From an uncultured Spartobacteria bacterium (GTDB lineage: Bacteria > Verrucomicrobiota > Verrucomicrobiia > Chthoniobacterales > Chthoniobacteraceae): a stretch of 64,000 nucleotides of DNA. Shown here piece after piece: positions 37,494 through 46,053 of the stretch. The notes below the pieces were generated by a model that did not search any database, was not told the origin of the DNA, and saw only the letters and a program-made list of their open reading frames with translations. Numbering within the stretch: the first letter of the stretch is position 1; each line of letters opens with the position of its first letter. The stretch is taken from contig CAIRYQ010000120.1 in the NCBI GenBank assembly GCA_903882875.1, forward strand, positions 156,365 through 220,364. Reading direction: 5' to 3'. Both the position numbers and the translations under genes were made by a program.

Positions 37494-38033
37494 TCAGTGC
37501 ATGAGCCGGGACCAGCCGCTCTCTTCCTTCTTCGTCGGGGCTTCCGCTTTTCCGGAAGGAATCGTGAGCACCTGCCCGACGCGCAGCTTGCGCTCGTCCT
37601 TGATCTGATTCGTGTCCTTCAGCGCGCTGACGCTCACGCGATACTTCTTCGCAATCCCGCTCAACGTCTCACCGGGGGCAACGACATGCGTGCCCTTGCC
37701 GACGGTGGCGGTCTTCGCGGGCACAGTCTTCACCGCGGGCTTCGCAGTCGTGAACGGCTTTGTCGGCGGCTTCGCCGAGGTCTTCGGCGCGGGCACGCCG
37801 TCGCGCGCGGCCTGCCTTGCCTTCACATACGATTCGAGCGCGGGATCGATCTGGACGATCTTCGCATCGAGCCGGCGATCCGCATCGCGATACGCGGACT
37901 GCACGCGCGCATCGCGCAAGGCGATGGTGCGGACCTGCTGGTATTCCTTTTCCGTCGCTGCGGAAGATGCCGCACGCAGGCCGTGCGGGAGAAAAATGAC
38001 GCTGAGGGTGAGGACGAGGATGCGTGAAATCAT
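37494..38033 (-). CDS. Exported LysM-domain protein
   Basis: A 179-residue protein with a signal peptide (SRILVLTLSVIFLPHGLRA), a helical part (ALRDARVQSAYRDADRRLDA), a Pro/Thr/Lys-rich linker and one LysM domain at about 116-160: THVVAPGETLSGIAKKYRVS through VSALKDTNQI to LRVGQVLTIPSG. LysM binds peptidoglycan, so it is probably a cell-wall-associated periplasmic protein. It converges with htrA (18 bp between stops). Confidence 0.85.
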   Translation of the reverse strand: MISRILVLTLSVIFLPHGLRAASSAATEKEYQQVRTIALRDARVQSAYRDADRRLDAKIVQIDPALESYVKARQAARDGVPAPKTSAKPPTKPFTTAKPAVKTVPAKTATVGKGTHVVAPGETLSGIAKKYRVSVSALKDTNQIKDERKLRVGQVLTIPSGKAEAPTKKEESGWSRLMH

Positions 38034-38190
38034 GCGCGTGCCGTACCGGAAAGGAAACCAGGAGGCAAGAGCACACCTTGTGTGGAAAAGGGGAGATAGG
38101 CCTCCGTGAGTAATCTGACGCCGTGCAAACCTCCCTCCCAGCCGGAGGCAAATGTCCCATTGTCATAGTGGCTCACCATTGCTTTGACCC

Positions 38191-38646
38191 CTACTTCCCC
38201 CAAATAAACGGGCTAGAGCCGATACCATTGAGACTCACGCGGACCCATGTACCGTTCGAGATACCATGAAATGGTGACATGTCCAACTTGAACGCTAACG
38301 CTTCTCTAGGATCCAATGCATATGGGTGAGCGACTCCATCATATCCCACGTTAATCTTTTTCCATTTACGACCTGAATAAGATTCATATTCACAAAATCG
38401 CGGAATGAACTTCTCATGCGTATTCTCTTTCGGAAATACGCTCATTAGTTCGAGCGATTTGCGAGAGTTATTTTCTATATGAAACAGCCACATTGAACCC
38501 CATCCTCTTTTGATCAGCATGAATTTGACATCCCTCCATGCTGGTTTCGCCAGAGTTTCAGGGGGCGTTTCTGCTCTGAGACTACAAGACACTCCTGCCC
38601 AAAGCAACGAAGCCATCGAAAACAGGATGACGAAATACCGTTTCAT
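38191..38646 (-). CDS. Exported hypothetical protein in a low-GC patch
   Basis: A 151-residue protein with a signal peptide (YFVILFSMASLLWAGVSC; the Cys has no proper lipobox before it). The mature part is beta-rich: FMLIKRGWGSMWLFHIEN, KSLELMSVFPKENTHEKF and MSPFHGISNGTWVRVSLNG. No family is known to me. Its base composition (clearly more A+T, codons such as AAA, TCT, AAT) stands out from both neighbours, suggesting recent acquisition. Confidence 0.7.
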   Translation of the reverse strand: MKRYFVILFSMASLLWAGVSCSLRAETPPETLAKPAWRDVKFMLIKRGWGSMWLFHIENNSRKSLELMSVFPKENTHEKFIPRFCEYESYSGRKWKKINVGYDGVAHPYALDPREALAFKLDMSPFHGISNGTWVRVSLNGIGSSPFIWGK

Positions 38647-38729
38647 TCGGGATAGCGGGTAGCGACGCCTAACACTTAGATTGAGCCGCTGTCAGCCAAT
38701 AAGTCGTTCTGCCACGAGCGGCAGAATTA

Positions 38730-39476
38730 CTATTTCGCCGGCTCCGCATTCCACACCTTGATGTCCTCGAAGTAGCCGTCCTTGCCGGAGACGCCGATTT
38801 CGATCTTGGACTTGGTGGGATGGCCGATTCCAGCGGACTTGAGGTAGCCAACGGGCTTGCCATCAATGCTCGCGCGCATCTCGTCGCCGACGGTCTCGAC
38901 GGTGAAGGTGTAGGTCTTGCCCGCTTCGTAGGTGCCGGGGAAGGTGGCGCTCTTGCCGGCCATCAGCTTGGCGACTTCGGCCTTCTTCGTAGGATCGCTT
39001 TTCAATGCCTTGATCGCCTCGTTCTGGCTGCCCTCGCGCTCGTCCATGATGGTGACGCCGGTGAGGGCGACGATGGCGCGGCAGAGGTGGCCGTAGTGCG
39101 AGCCGGTATATTTGCGGTCGTCGAATTCCACGTCCATGCGGGTATTGCCAGCAAAGCGAATCTTCACCTCGACGATGCTGTCCTTGGTCGGCAGCTCAAG
39201 GCCGAAGACTGCGGCGTGGGCGGTGATGACGCCCTTGCCGTCCTTGGTCGGCATGTCCTTCTCCCGCGTCTGCGTGCCCTTGAGCGCGCCATTTTCAAAG
39301 GTGAAGGTGTCCACCACGCGGTGCCAACGCTTGTCGTGCGTGTCGCCTTTGAAGTCGTCGGAGAAAAGGAGTTCCTTCTTTTTCGCGATGGGCGCGGACG
39401 GAATGGCGGGTGCATCGGCGGCGAATGCGGCAGCGGTGAAAATGCAGGACAGGGCGAGGATAGGGCGGAGGATCAT
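38730..39476 (-). CDS. Secreted concanavalin/laminin-G-like domain protein
   Basis: A 248-residue protein from the ATG at 39476, with a signal peptide (ILALSCIFTAAAFAA). It has a single jelly-roll-type domain: ELLFSDDFKGDTHDKRWHRV, DTFTFENGALKGTQTREKDM, SIVEVKIRFAGNTRMDVEFD and IEIGVSGKDGYFEDIKVWN. A helical insertion with IKALKSDPTKKAEVAKLMAG interrupts it. Such 3-keto-disaccharide-hydrolase-like (DUF1080-type) proteins are common in PVC bacteria; whether this is enzymatic is unclear. Confidence 0.75.
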   Translation of the reverse strand: MILRPILALSCIFTAAAFAADAPAIPSAPIAKKKELLFSDDFKGDTHDKRWHRVVDTFTFENGALKGTQTREKDMPTKDGKGVITAHAAVFGLELPTKDSIVEVKIRFAGNTRMDVEFDDRKYTGSHYGHLCRAIVALTGVTIMDEREGSQNEAIKALKSDPTKKAEVAKLMAGKSATFPGTYEAGKTYTFTVETVGDEMRASIDGKPVGYLKSAGIGHPTKSKIEIGVSGKDGYFEDIKVWNAEPAK

Positions 39477-39583
39477 GGTGGGATTGGAATGGAGCGCGAG
39501 GGTCGCCACGCCCGTCCATCCTTGGCAAGCACAAGTGCGCAAACGCTGGCCATTGCAAATCGTCGCGCTGGACGGACGCGATC

Positions 39584-39922
39584 TTAACCTGCCACGAGAA
39601 ACAGCCCGCCGCAGATCAGCGCGACGCCAAGAAGGATGCGGGGCGTGATTTTTTCCCGAAGGAAAATCGCGGCGGCGATCACGACGGTCATGCGCTCGAT
39701 ACCCTCGAACGGATAGTACTTGCTGAGCGGGATTTCCGAGAGCTGCGAGAGGCCGAGGAAAAAGCTGAACGCCATCGCGGTGATGCCCGCGGCGAAGATG
39801 CCGACGCGTTTGCGCATCGGCTTGGCCTCGCCGGTCTCGTCCATCGCCGCCTTAAAAAAGATCTGGCCGACGACCTGGAGGACGAAGGTGAGCGACACGA
39901 GCGCGACTGCGAGCGGCCTCAT
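39584..39922 (-). CDS. Small DMT-type membrane protein, subunit 2
   Basis: A 112-residue, four-helix membrane protein from the ATG at 39922. Helices are visible as LAVALVSLTFVLQVVGQIFF, GIFAAGITAMAFSFFLGLSQ, RMTVVIAAAIFLREK and ILLGVALICGGLFLVAG, with the EmrE-like motif ISL-KYYPFE between. It overlaps its sister subunit by 4 bp. Paired small proteins of this kind act as heterodimers (ArnE/ArnF, small multidrug resistance types). The substrate may be a lipid-linked sugar or a cation. Confidence 0.8.
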   Translation of the reverse strand: MRPLAVALVSLTFVLQVVGQIFFKAAMDETGEAKPMRKRVGIFAAGITAMAFSFFLGLSQLSEIPLSKYYPFEGIERMTVVIAAAIFLREKITPRILLGVALICGGLFLVAG

Positions 39923-40344
39923 GCGTGCTCCTTTTTCTCCGCGCGCTCCTCGGCCTGCGCGACTGCTGGCGCGGTGATCATCACGCCGAGGAAGACGAGC
40001 GCGATGCCGATGCACTGCTTCGCGCCGATGTGTTCGCCGAGCAGCCACCACGAGCCGAGCGGCACGAGGACGTGCTGCAGGCCGGAGAGATTGTAGGCTA
40101 CGCTAAGGCGGATGCTGCGCAGCGCGTTCAGCCAGCACAGCAGGCTGCCGATGCCGAGGATCACGCTCAGCCACACCCACGGGGAACGGAGCTGCGAGAC
40201 ATCAATCACCGATTCCGCCACGGCGGAATCCGCTCCGCGCTTCTTTGCCATCTCGGACACTGCGACGAGCAGCGATGCGAGGAAGACCTGCGCAACGGGA
40301 TGCCTGACATACTTCCAAACGCACGCCCATAGCCGCGCGATCAG
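39919..40344 (-). CDS. Small DMT-type membrane protein, subunit 1 (probable CTG start)
   Basis: A four-helix protein of ~141 residues, sister of the next gene: VAQVFLASLLVAVSEMAKKR, WVWLSVILGIGSLLCWLNAL, YNLSGLQHVLVPLGSWWLL and GIALVFLGVMITAPAVAQAE. No ATG, GTG or TTG lies in frame before the first helix. The frame is open into the upstream gene, and a CTG at 40344 overlaps that gene's stop as CTGA, the usual form of translational coupling. Start position is therefore inferred. It forms a three-gene unit with a GNAT-like enzyme, so a role in modifying and flipping a membrane-linked substrate is possible. Confidence 0.7.
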   Translation of the reverse strand: MIARLWACVWKYVRHPVAQVFLASLLVAVSEMAKKRGADSAVAESVIDVSQLRSPWVWLSVILGIGSLLCWLNALRSIRLSVAYNLSGLQHVLVPLGSWWLLGEHIGAKQCIGIALVFLGVMITAPAVAQAEERAEKKEHA

Positions 40345-41576
40345 AGTTCGTGGAAGTTCGGGAACTTGCGGATCGTCTTGTCGTGCCGCACCGGCTGGAG
40401 CCAGCGGAGCGCGATTTTGAAAATCGGGTTGATCAGGCGGGACGTGTGCCATGCGTAGAGGTCGAGCGGGGCGAGTTCCATGCGGAGGTGGAACTTCGGG
40501 TCGTAGTTGAGCGGCGCGGTGTAGTAGCGTTTCAGGCCGTTGTCCAATGCCCACTGCACCACGTCGCGCCAAGTGACGAAGTAGAGGTGCAGATCCAGCG
40601 CCACGGCGTAGTCGAGGCCGACATTCAGATCGTGGATCGTGTCGCCTTCAATGAGGCACAGCGCGAAGGCGACGATCTTCCCATTTTGCCGCCACAGGAA
40701 AAAGCGCGCGCAGTCGGACATCTCGCGGCTGATGCGGAGCAGGAAGTCCTTCGTGAGTTCCTCGAAGCGCAGCTCGGAGCGCACGAACGTCTGCACGTAG
40801 AGCGGATGAATCTCGTCAATCACACCCGAGATGTCCGTCACCACTTCGAGCGCGAGCGGCGGATGCTCGGTCAGCTTCTTGAATTTCCGCCGCAGGTTTT
40901 TGCGGAAGGAATAACTCACGCGCTTCTGCAAAAACTCCTCGAAGCTCGCAAAGTCCAGCGCCAGCCCGCACGCGGGCATCGAGGGCGCGCGGCTGTACCC
41001 GCGCGAGAGGAGCGGCTTGAGCGCGTCGCGATACTTCGACGGGTAGTCCTTCAGCAGGACGATTGAGACTTTCAGGCTGCGCGCGAATGCCGCGAGCGCA
41101 TCGCTGAGCGCGTCCACCGCCCACGGCGCGGTGCTGTCGAGCGAGCCTTCGCTGGCGGAGCAGCCGAGCATGAGTATCCGCAGCGAGAGCCAGCGGGGGA
41201 AAACCTTGCGCGGCCAGTTCAGCATCGCGCGAAGTTTGCCGGGCATCCCCGCCGTGAGGTCCTGCTTCACGATGAAAAGCTGCTGCATCGCCACCTCGCC
41301 CGTCGCGGAATTTTCGAGGAAAAGGTAGCGGTGATCGAACTGCCCCGCGAGCGTCTCCGCGCAGATGCGGTGATAGCGGTGATCCTTCGCGTGTCCCGCG
41401 AATGCCTTCTGCCATCGCGCAACGTCATCGCCTTCGAGCGAGGATACGATGCGTGCCCTGCCCAAGGACGTTGTAAACTCGAACGGTGCCGCGAGTGCGT
41501 CTCCATGCCTCGGGTTGCCGGCATCCGTCGCCGGTGAGGGACGTGTGCCCTCCATCACGCGGGCTGCGCAGCGCAT
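40341..41576 (-). CDS. GNAT-fold acyltransferase-like protein
   Basis: A protein of about 410 residues (start uncertain: GTG 41582, ATG 41576 or ATG 41555). The C-terminal 250 residues look like the BioF2/FemAB-type GNAT fold: FEEFLQKRVSYSFRKNLRRK, ALEVVTDISGVIDEIHPLYV, NGKIVAFALCLIEGDTIHDL and RDVVQWALDNGLKRYYTAPL. This group transfers acyl or aminoacyl groups to envelope molecules. It is followed by two coupled small transporter subunits, suggesting a joint envelope task. The substrate is unknown. Confidence 0.75.
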   Translation of the reverse strand: MRCAARVMEGTRPSPATDAGNPRHGDALAAPFEFTTSLGRARIVSSLEGDDVARWQKAFAGHAKDHRYHRICAETLAGQFDHRYLFLENSATGEVAMQQLFIVKQDLTAGMPGKLRAMLNWPRKVFPRWLSLRILMLGCSASEGSLDSTAPWAVDALSDALAAFARSLKVSIVLLKDYPSKYRDALKPLLSRGYSRAPSMPACGLALDFASFEEFLQKRVSYSFRKNLRRKFKKLTEHPPLALEVVTDISGVIDEIHPLYVQTFVRSELRFEELTKDFLLRISREMSDCARFFLWRQNGKIVAFALCLIEGDTIHDLNVGLDYAVALDLHLYFVTWRDVVQWALDNGLKRYYTAPLNYDPKFHLRMELAPLDLYAWHTSRLINPIFKIALRWLQPVRHDKTIRKFPNFHEL

Positions 41577-41870
41577 CCGCACGCGGCGCGGTATTCCACG
41601 GCGCGGCGCGGCGCGGCCATATTTGAAAAGGATGATGATTCGGCGGACACGCGTGCAGTTTTCGGAAAGTCCGCCTCAGTTCAATCTCCTTCGCGCGTTT
41701 TGTGTCGTCGGCATCTTTCCCGCCCCGGAGCGCCGATGCGCGTACTCGCGCGAATTGGAGAGTGCGTTCGCGTGCCCGCCAGACTCCGCGCCTTTTTCGC
41801 GAATCGGCTTCACTTTTTTCTTGCCGGAAATTTTCTCCCGCAGATATTCCGCAGCCTCAGTTTCAATTAC

Positions 41871-41943
<73 letters not shown>

Positions 41944-41964
41944 CTTTTTCCAGGACGGAAAAAG
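41944..41964 (+). terminator. Inverted repeat after tRNA-Ala
   Basis: CTTTTTCC and GGAAAAAG form an 8-bp stem with the loop AGGAC, directly after the tRNA. It lacks a downstream T run, so it may be a processing signal or a two-way weak terminator between the tRNA and the convergent pepA gene. Confidence 0.4.
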
Positions 41965-41981
41965 CCCGCCCGTCTCTCGCC

Positions 41982-43382
41982 TCAAGGCCAGCGTGAGGCG
42001 AGCTCCACGAGAGTGCGCACGCCGAATCCTGTCGCGCCGCGCGCGAGCGATGTGCTGTCCTTCCCGCGCTGCGCCGTGTATGCGATGTCCAGATGCGCCC
42101 AGGGCGTCTTGTCCGCAAACGTCCTCAAAAATGCCGCCGCCGTGCATGCGCCGCCCATGCGGCCTCCGCTGTTTTTCAGGAGCGCGACATCGCTGCGGAT
42201 CGCGTCGTCGTATTCGGGAAAATGCGGCATCGGCCAGATGCGTTCGCCCGCAATCTTCGCGGCATCGAGCGTCGCATCGCGCAGCCGATCGTCACTGCTC
42301 CAGAATCCCGCGACGCTTTCACCAAGCGCGATGCCGCACGCGCCGGTCAGCGTTGCAATGTCCACGATCGCGGCGGCCTTGTGATCCTTGCGCGCAAAGC
42401 CAATCGCGTCGGCGAGAATCATGCGCCCCTCGGCGTCGGTGTTCACGATTTCAACGTGCCGGCCGTCATAGCACGTCACGATGTCACCGGGACGGTACGC
42501 CGTGGAGCTTGGCATGTTTTCCGCCGTGGGAATGAGGCCGATGACGTTTCGTTTCATTCCGAGCTTCGCGATGGCGAGCATCGCGCCGAGCACCGCTGCG
42601 CCGCCGCATTTGTCCCAGATCATCTTTTCCATGTCCGCCGCGGGTTTGATGGAAATGCCGCCCGTGTCGAACGTCACCGCCTTGCCCACGAGCGCGAGCG
42701 GCGCCTGCGTGCGCGGGCCGCCGCGATGCTCCAGCACGATGAGCCGCGGCGGACGCGCGCTGCCGCTGCCGACTGCGGTGATGCCGCCGAAGCGCCGCGC
42801 GCGAAGCTGCTTCTCGTCCAGCACCGTGCAACGCAAGCCGACTTTCTTTGCGTGCCAGCGCGACTCCTCGGCGAGCGTCTCCGGATACACGACGTTGCCG
42901 GGGCGGTTCGCGATGCCGCGCGCGAGGTTTGTGAATTCGCCGAGCGTCTGCGCGCGTGCCGCGGCCTTTTTCACAGCCTCAACGTGCCGCGCACCGACGA
43001 TGACATTCACCTGTTCGAGCACGCGGGTGCGCGTCGTCTTAAATTCGTCGTTTGAATAATCCGCAAGCACCATGCCCTCGATCGCGGCACCCGCGAACTG
43101 CTCCCGTCCGCCGAGATCCAGCGTGAAGCGCGTGCGCCCGCTGCGTTTCATCGCCATCGCCGCACTGCCCGCCGCGTGGCGCATCTCGTCGGCCGTGATT
43201 TTCTCCGCATCGCCGAGACCGACACATAGCACGTTTTCGCCGTGGTGAAAAACGCGCGTGCCGGGCTTCAGCGAAAGCTCAGCCTCCGAGATTCCGCGCG
43301 GCAATGCCTTGCGCTGCGCGGTGGTGAAAAGGCGGACGGACGGCAAACCTGCCGGAGCTTTGCTGAGGATGGAAAATTTCAC
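41982..43382 (-). CDS. pepA: Leucyl aminopeptidase (M17)
   Basis: A 466-residue, GTG-started cytosolic aminopeptidase with two metal ions. The M17 signature NTDAEGRMILADA is intact, and the Lys/Asp ligands are in LVGKAVTFDTGGISIKPAAD with DKCGGAAVLGAML following. The N-terminal domain is the usual macro-like fold. It releases N-terminal amino acids during peptide turnover. It stands alone, converging with the tRNA gene. Confidence 0.95.
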   Translation of the reverse strand: MKFSILSKAPAGLPSVRLFTTAQRKALPRGISEAELSLKPGTRVFHHGENVLCVGLGDAEKITADEMRHAAGSAAMAMKRSGRTRFTLDLGGREQFAGAAIEGMVLADYSNDEFKTTRTRVLEQVNVIVGARHVEAVKKAAARAQTLGEFTNLARGIANRPGNVVYPETLAEESRWHAKKVGLRCTVLDEKQLRARRFGGITAVGSGSARPPRLIVLEHRGGPRTQAPLALVGKAVTFDTGGISIKPAADMEKMIWDKCGGAAVLGAMLAIAKLGMKRNVIGLIPTAENMPSSTAYRPGDIVTCYDGRHVEIVNTDAEGRMILADAIGFARKDHKAAAIVDIATLTGACGIALGESVAGFWSSDDRLRDATLDAAKIAGERIWPMPHFPEYDDAIRSDVALLKNSGGRMGGACTAAAFLRTFADKTPWAHLDIAYTAQRGKDSTSLARGATGFGVRTLVELASRWP

Positions 43383-43460
43383 GCGCGCGTTTACACGCGG
43401 CGCCGTGCATCCGGCGAGATGCTTTTGTCACAGCCGCGCCTTCAACAACGCGGAAACGGA

Positions 43461-45053
43461 CTACAACTGCACGACCTGCGCCGAACGGATGTCCGGCTCG
43501 GCGAGCATTTCCTTCAGCACGGCTTCGCCGGGGACGCTGTCGAGGTTCAGCACGGCGAGCGCGAGACCGCCGGCTTCATTCCGGCCGAGGCTCATGTTGG
43601 CGATGTTCACGCCGTGTTTGCCCATGAGGTTTCCGATCCAGCCGACCATGCCGGGGCGGTCCTTGTTTTCGTAGATCAGCAGCACGCCGTCGGGCCGCGC
43701 CTCGATGTGGCGTCCGTTCATCTTCACGACGCGCGGCTGGTTGCCGAAGAACGTGCCCGCGACGCTCACCCACCCGCCCTCGCCGGTCGCGGTGAGTTCG
43801 ATCAGTTCCGCAAAGTCGCCGCCGGTGCTCTCGCGGCTCTCGGTGACCTTGAGTCCGATCTGTTTTGCAAAGTCGGGGGCATTCACCTCGTTCGCCTCGC
43901 CGCCGCTCGCGATGTGCAGGAAGTTCTTCAAAATCGCGCGCGTGATCGCCGTGGTGTCGTGCTCGTTGATCTTTCCGGCAAAATTAATGTTCAGCGTGTC
44001 GCAGCGCTTCGCCGCGATCTGCCGCAATAGCGTGCCGAGGCGCGCGCCGAGCCGGATGTGCGGCCCGATGATCGCGAGCGTCTTTGCATCCACATTCGGC
44101 ATGTTGACGGCGTTGCGAACTTCGCCGCTCATCAGCATCGCGCGGATCTGCTGCGCGACTTCGATGCCCACATTCTCCTGCGCCTCCGCCGTGCTCGCGC
44201 CGAGGTGCGGCGTGAGGACGATGTTCGGAAGCGAACGCAGCGGAAAATCCGCGGGCGGCGGCTCCACTTCGTACACGTCGAGCGCGGCCGCCGCGACCTG
44301 ACGCGATTTCAGCGCATCATACAACGCCTTCTCGTCCACGAGTCCGCCACGCGCGCAGTTGATGATCCGCACGCCCTTCTTCGTCTTCGCGAGGCGCTCG
44401 GCGTTCAGCATGTTCTTCGTCTCATCCGTGAGCGGCATGTGCATCGTGATGTAGTCGGCCAGCGGCACGATCTCATCGAGACGCTCGACCAGTTCCACCT
44501 GCAACGAACGAGCTCGACTCGCGGAAAGATACGGGTCGTAGGCATACACGCGCATCCCAAACGCAATCGCACGCCGCGCGATCTCCGTGCCGATGCGGCC
44601 CATGCCGAGAATGGCGAGCGTCTTGCCGTAAAGCTCGACGCCCTCGAAAGACTTGCGATCCCACTTGCCCGCCTTCACCGAGGCATCCGCCTGCGCGATG
44701 TTTCGCGAGATCGCCATGAGCAGGCTGAATGCGTGTTCCGCCGTCGAGATCGTGTTGCCCGCGGGCGTGTTCATCACCACCACACCGCGCTTCGTCGCTG
44801 CTTCCACGTCCACATTGTCCACGCCGACACCGGCACGTCCCACGACCTTCAGCTTCTTCGCAGCCTCGATGACTTTCGCGTTCACCTTCGTCTGCGAACG
44901 CACGACGAGGCCGTCGAATTCGCCGATGATTTTCAGAAGCTCGTCTTCCTTCAGCCCGGTCTTCACGGTCACGTCGAGGAGGCCGCCCTCCTGCAATTCG
45001 GCAATGCCGCGCTCACTCACAGGATCTGCCACCAGGACTTTTGGTTTGTTCAT
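43461..45053 (-). CDS. serA: D-3-phosphoglycerate dehydrogenase
   Basis: The first enzyme of serine synthesis, 530 residues from the ATG at 45053. The NAD motif is LAILGMGRIGTEIARRAIA. The catalytic Arg is in IINCARGGLVDEKAL, and the His is in IVLTPHLGASTAEAQENVG. An intervening (ASB-like) domain of about 130 residues and a C-terminal ACT domain (GVLLIYENKDRPGMVGWIGN) make it the long bacterial type, usually regulated by serine. It is divergent from the FAH-family gene at 45151. Confidence 0.96.
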   Translation of the reverse strand: MNKPKVLVADPVSERGIAELQEGGLLDVTVKTGLKEDELLKIIGEFDGLVVRSQTKVNAKVIEAAKKLKVVGRAGVGVDNVDVEAATKRGVVVMNTPAGNTISTAEHAFSLLMAISRNIAQADASVKAGKWDRKSFEGVELYGKTLAILGMGRIGTEIARRAIAFGMRVYAYDPYLSASRARSLQVELVERLDEIVPLADYITMHMPLTDETKNMLNAERLAKTKKGVRIINCARGGLVDEKALYDALKSRQVAAAALDVYEVEPPPADFPLRSLPNIVLTPHLGASTAEAQENVGIEVAQQIRAMLMSGEVRNAVNMPNVDAKTLAIIGPHIRLGARLGTLLRQIAAKRCDTLNINFAGKINEHDTTAITRAILKNFLHIASGGEANEVNAPDFAKQIGLKVTESRESTGGDFAELIELTATGEGGWVSVAGTFFGNQPRVVKMNGRHIEARPDGVLLIYENKDRPGMVGWIGNLMGKHGVNIANMSLGRNEAGGLALAVLNLDSVPGEAVLKEMLAEPDIRSAQVVQL

Positions 45054-45150
45054 TGTGCTTTGTAGAAAATGGGCGCGCAGTCTGCGCAGCAATCCACCGC
45101 TGGCAAATCGAAAGTTGCCCACGCCCCGCCCGACCCGCTAACGAAGCCGG

Positions 45151-45978
45151 ATGCGCATCGCACGTTTCCAACTCCCCGACCACTCAATCACCCACGCCCG
45201 CCAGCACGCCGGCGGAAAATTCACTCGACTCACCGGCGGACCGTTCGGGCCGTTCACCGACACGGGCGAAGCTGTGACCGGCAAACTGCTCGCGCCGATC
45301 GTGCCGACCTCGATCCTCTGTATCGGGCTGAACTACCGGAAGCACGCTGCGGAATCGAATTCGCCGCTGCCGAAATTTCCCGTGCTCTTCGTGAAGTCCG
45401 CCGGAGCCGTGCAGAATCCCGATGATCCCATTTTTCTCCCGCGCCGCCTGCGCAGCGACAAGGTGGACTACGAGGCGGAACTCACCGTCGTCATCGGCAA
45501 GTCCGCGAAAAATGTGTCGCGCGAAAATGCGCTCAACTACGTCCTCGGCTACACCTGCGCGAACGACGTGAGCGCGCGCGACTGGCAGAAGGACGGCGGC
45601 GGCGGGCAGTGGTGCCGCGGCAAGACATTCGACACCTTCTGCCCGCTCGGCCCGGTGATCGTGACGACGGACGAAATCACCGACCCGCACACACTCAAAA
45701 TCGCCGCGCGCGTGAACGGCGAGACGCTCCAGGACTGGACGACCGCCGACATGATTTTCGACATCGCGACGATCATCGAGTTTCTGAGCAGCAGCAACAC
45801 GCTGCTGCCCGGCACGGTGATTCTCACCGGCACGCCGCACGGAGTCGGCATGGCGCGCACGCCTCCCCGCTGGCTGCTGCCCGGCGACGTCGCGGAGATC
45901 GAGATCGAGAAAATCGGCATCCTGCGCAATCCCGTCGCCGAGGAAGCGGCGGACGAAGGGCGCTTCAAAATCCAGTAG
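45151..45978 (+). CDS. Fumarylacetoacetate-hydrolase-family protein
   Basis: A 275-residue FAH-fold enzyme. It contains ILCIGLNYRKHAAESNSPLP, VDYEAELTVVIGKSAKNVSR, the metal-binding block YTCANDVSARDWQKDGGGGQ and the closing ILTGTPHGVGMARTPPRWLL. Relatives act as hydrolases, decarboxylases or hydratases on beta-keto acids (for example 2-hydroxyhepta-2,4-diene-1,7-dioate isomerase or oxaloacetate decarboxylase-like FAHD1); the substrate is not known. Its stop codon falls inside one arm of a dispersed repeat. Confidence 0.9.
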   Translation: MRIARFQLPDHSITHARQHAGGKFTRLTGGPFGPFTDTGEAVTGKLLAPIVPTSILCIGLNYRKHAAESNSPLPKFPVLFVKSAGAVQNPDDPIFLPRRLRSDKVDYEAELTVVIGKSAKNVSRENALNYVLGYTCANDVSARDWQKDGGGGQWCRGKTFDTFCPLGPVIVTTDEITDPHTLKIAARVNGETLQDWTTADMIFDIATIIEFLSSSNTLLPGTVILTGTPHGVGMARTPPRWLLPGDVAEIEIEKIGILRNPVAEEAADEGRFKIQ

Positions 45979-46002
45979 CCGCCGACAGCAGGAGGCAGGC
46001 AC
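45975..46002. repeat. Single arm of the CCGTAGC-type dispersed repeat
   Basis: GTAGCCGCCGACAGCAGGAG followed by GCAGGCAC matches, with two base changes, the left arm of the inverted repeat at 60428. It includes the TAG stop of the FAH-family gene. Confidence 0.7.
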
Positions 46003-46053
46003 GCATTCCGGCGCGGCTCTCGCGGCTTGCAAACGCCGCTGCCACTGCGCCAT

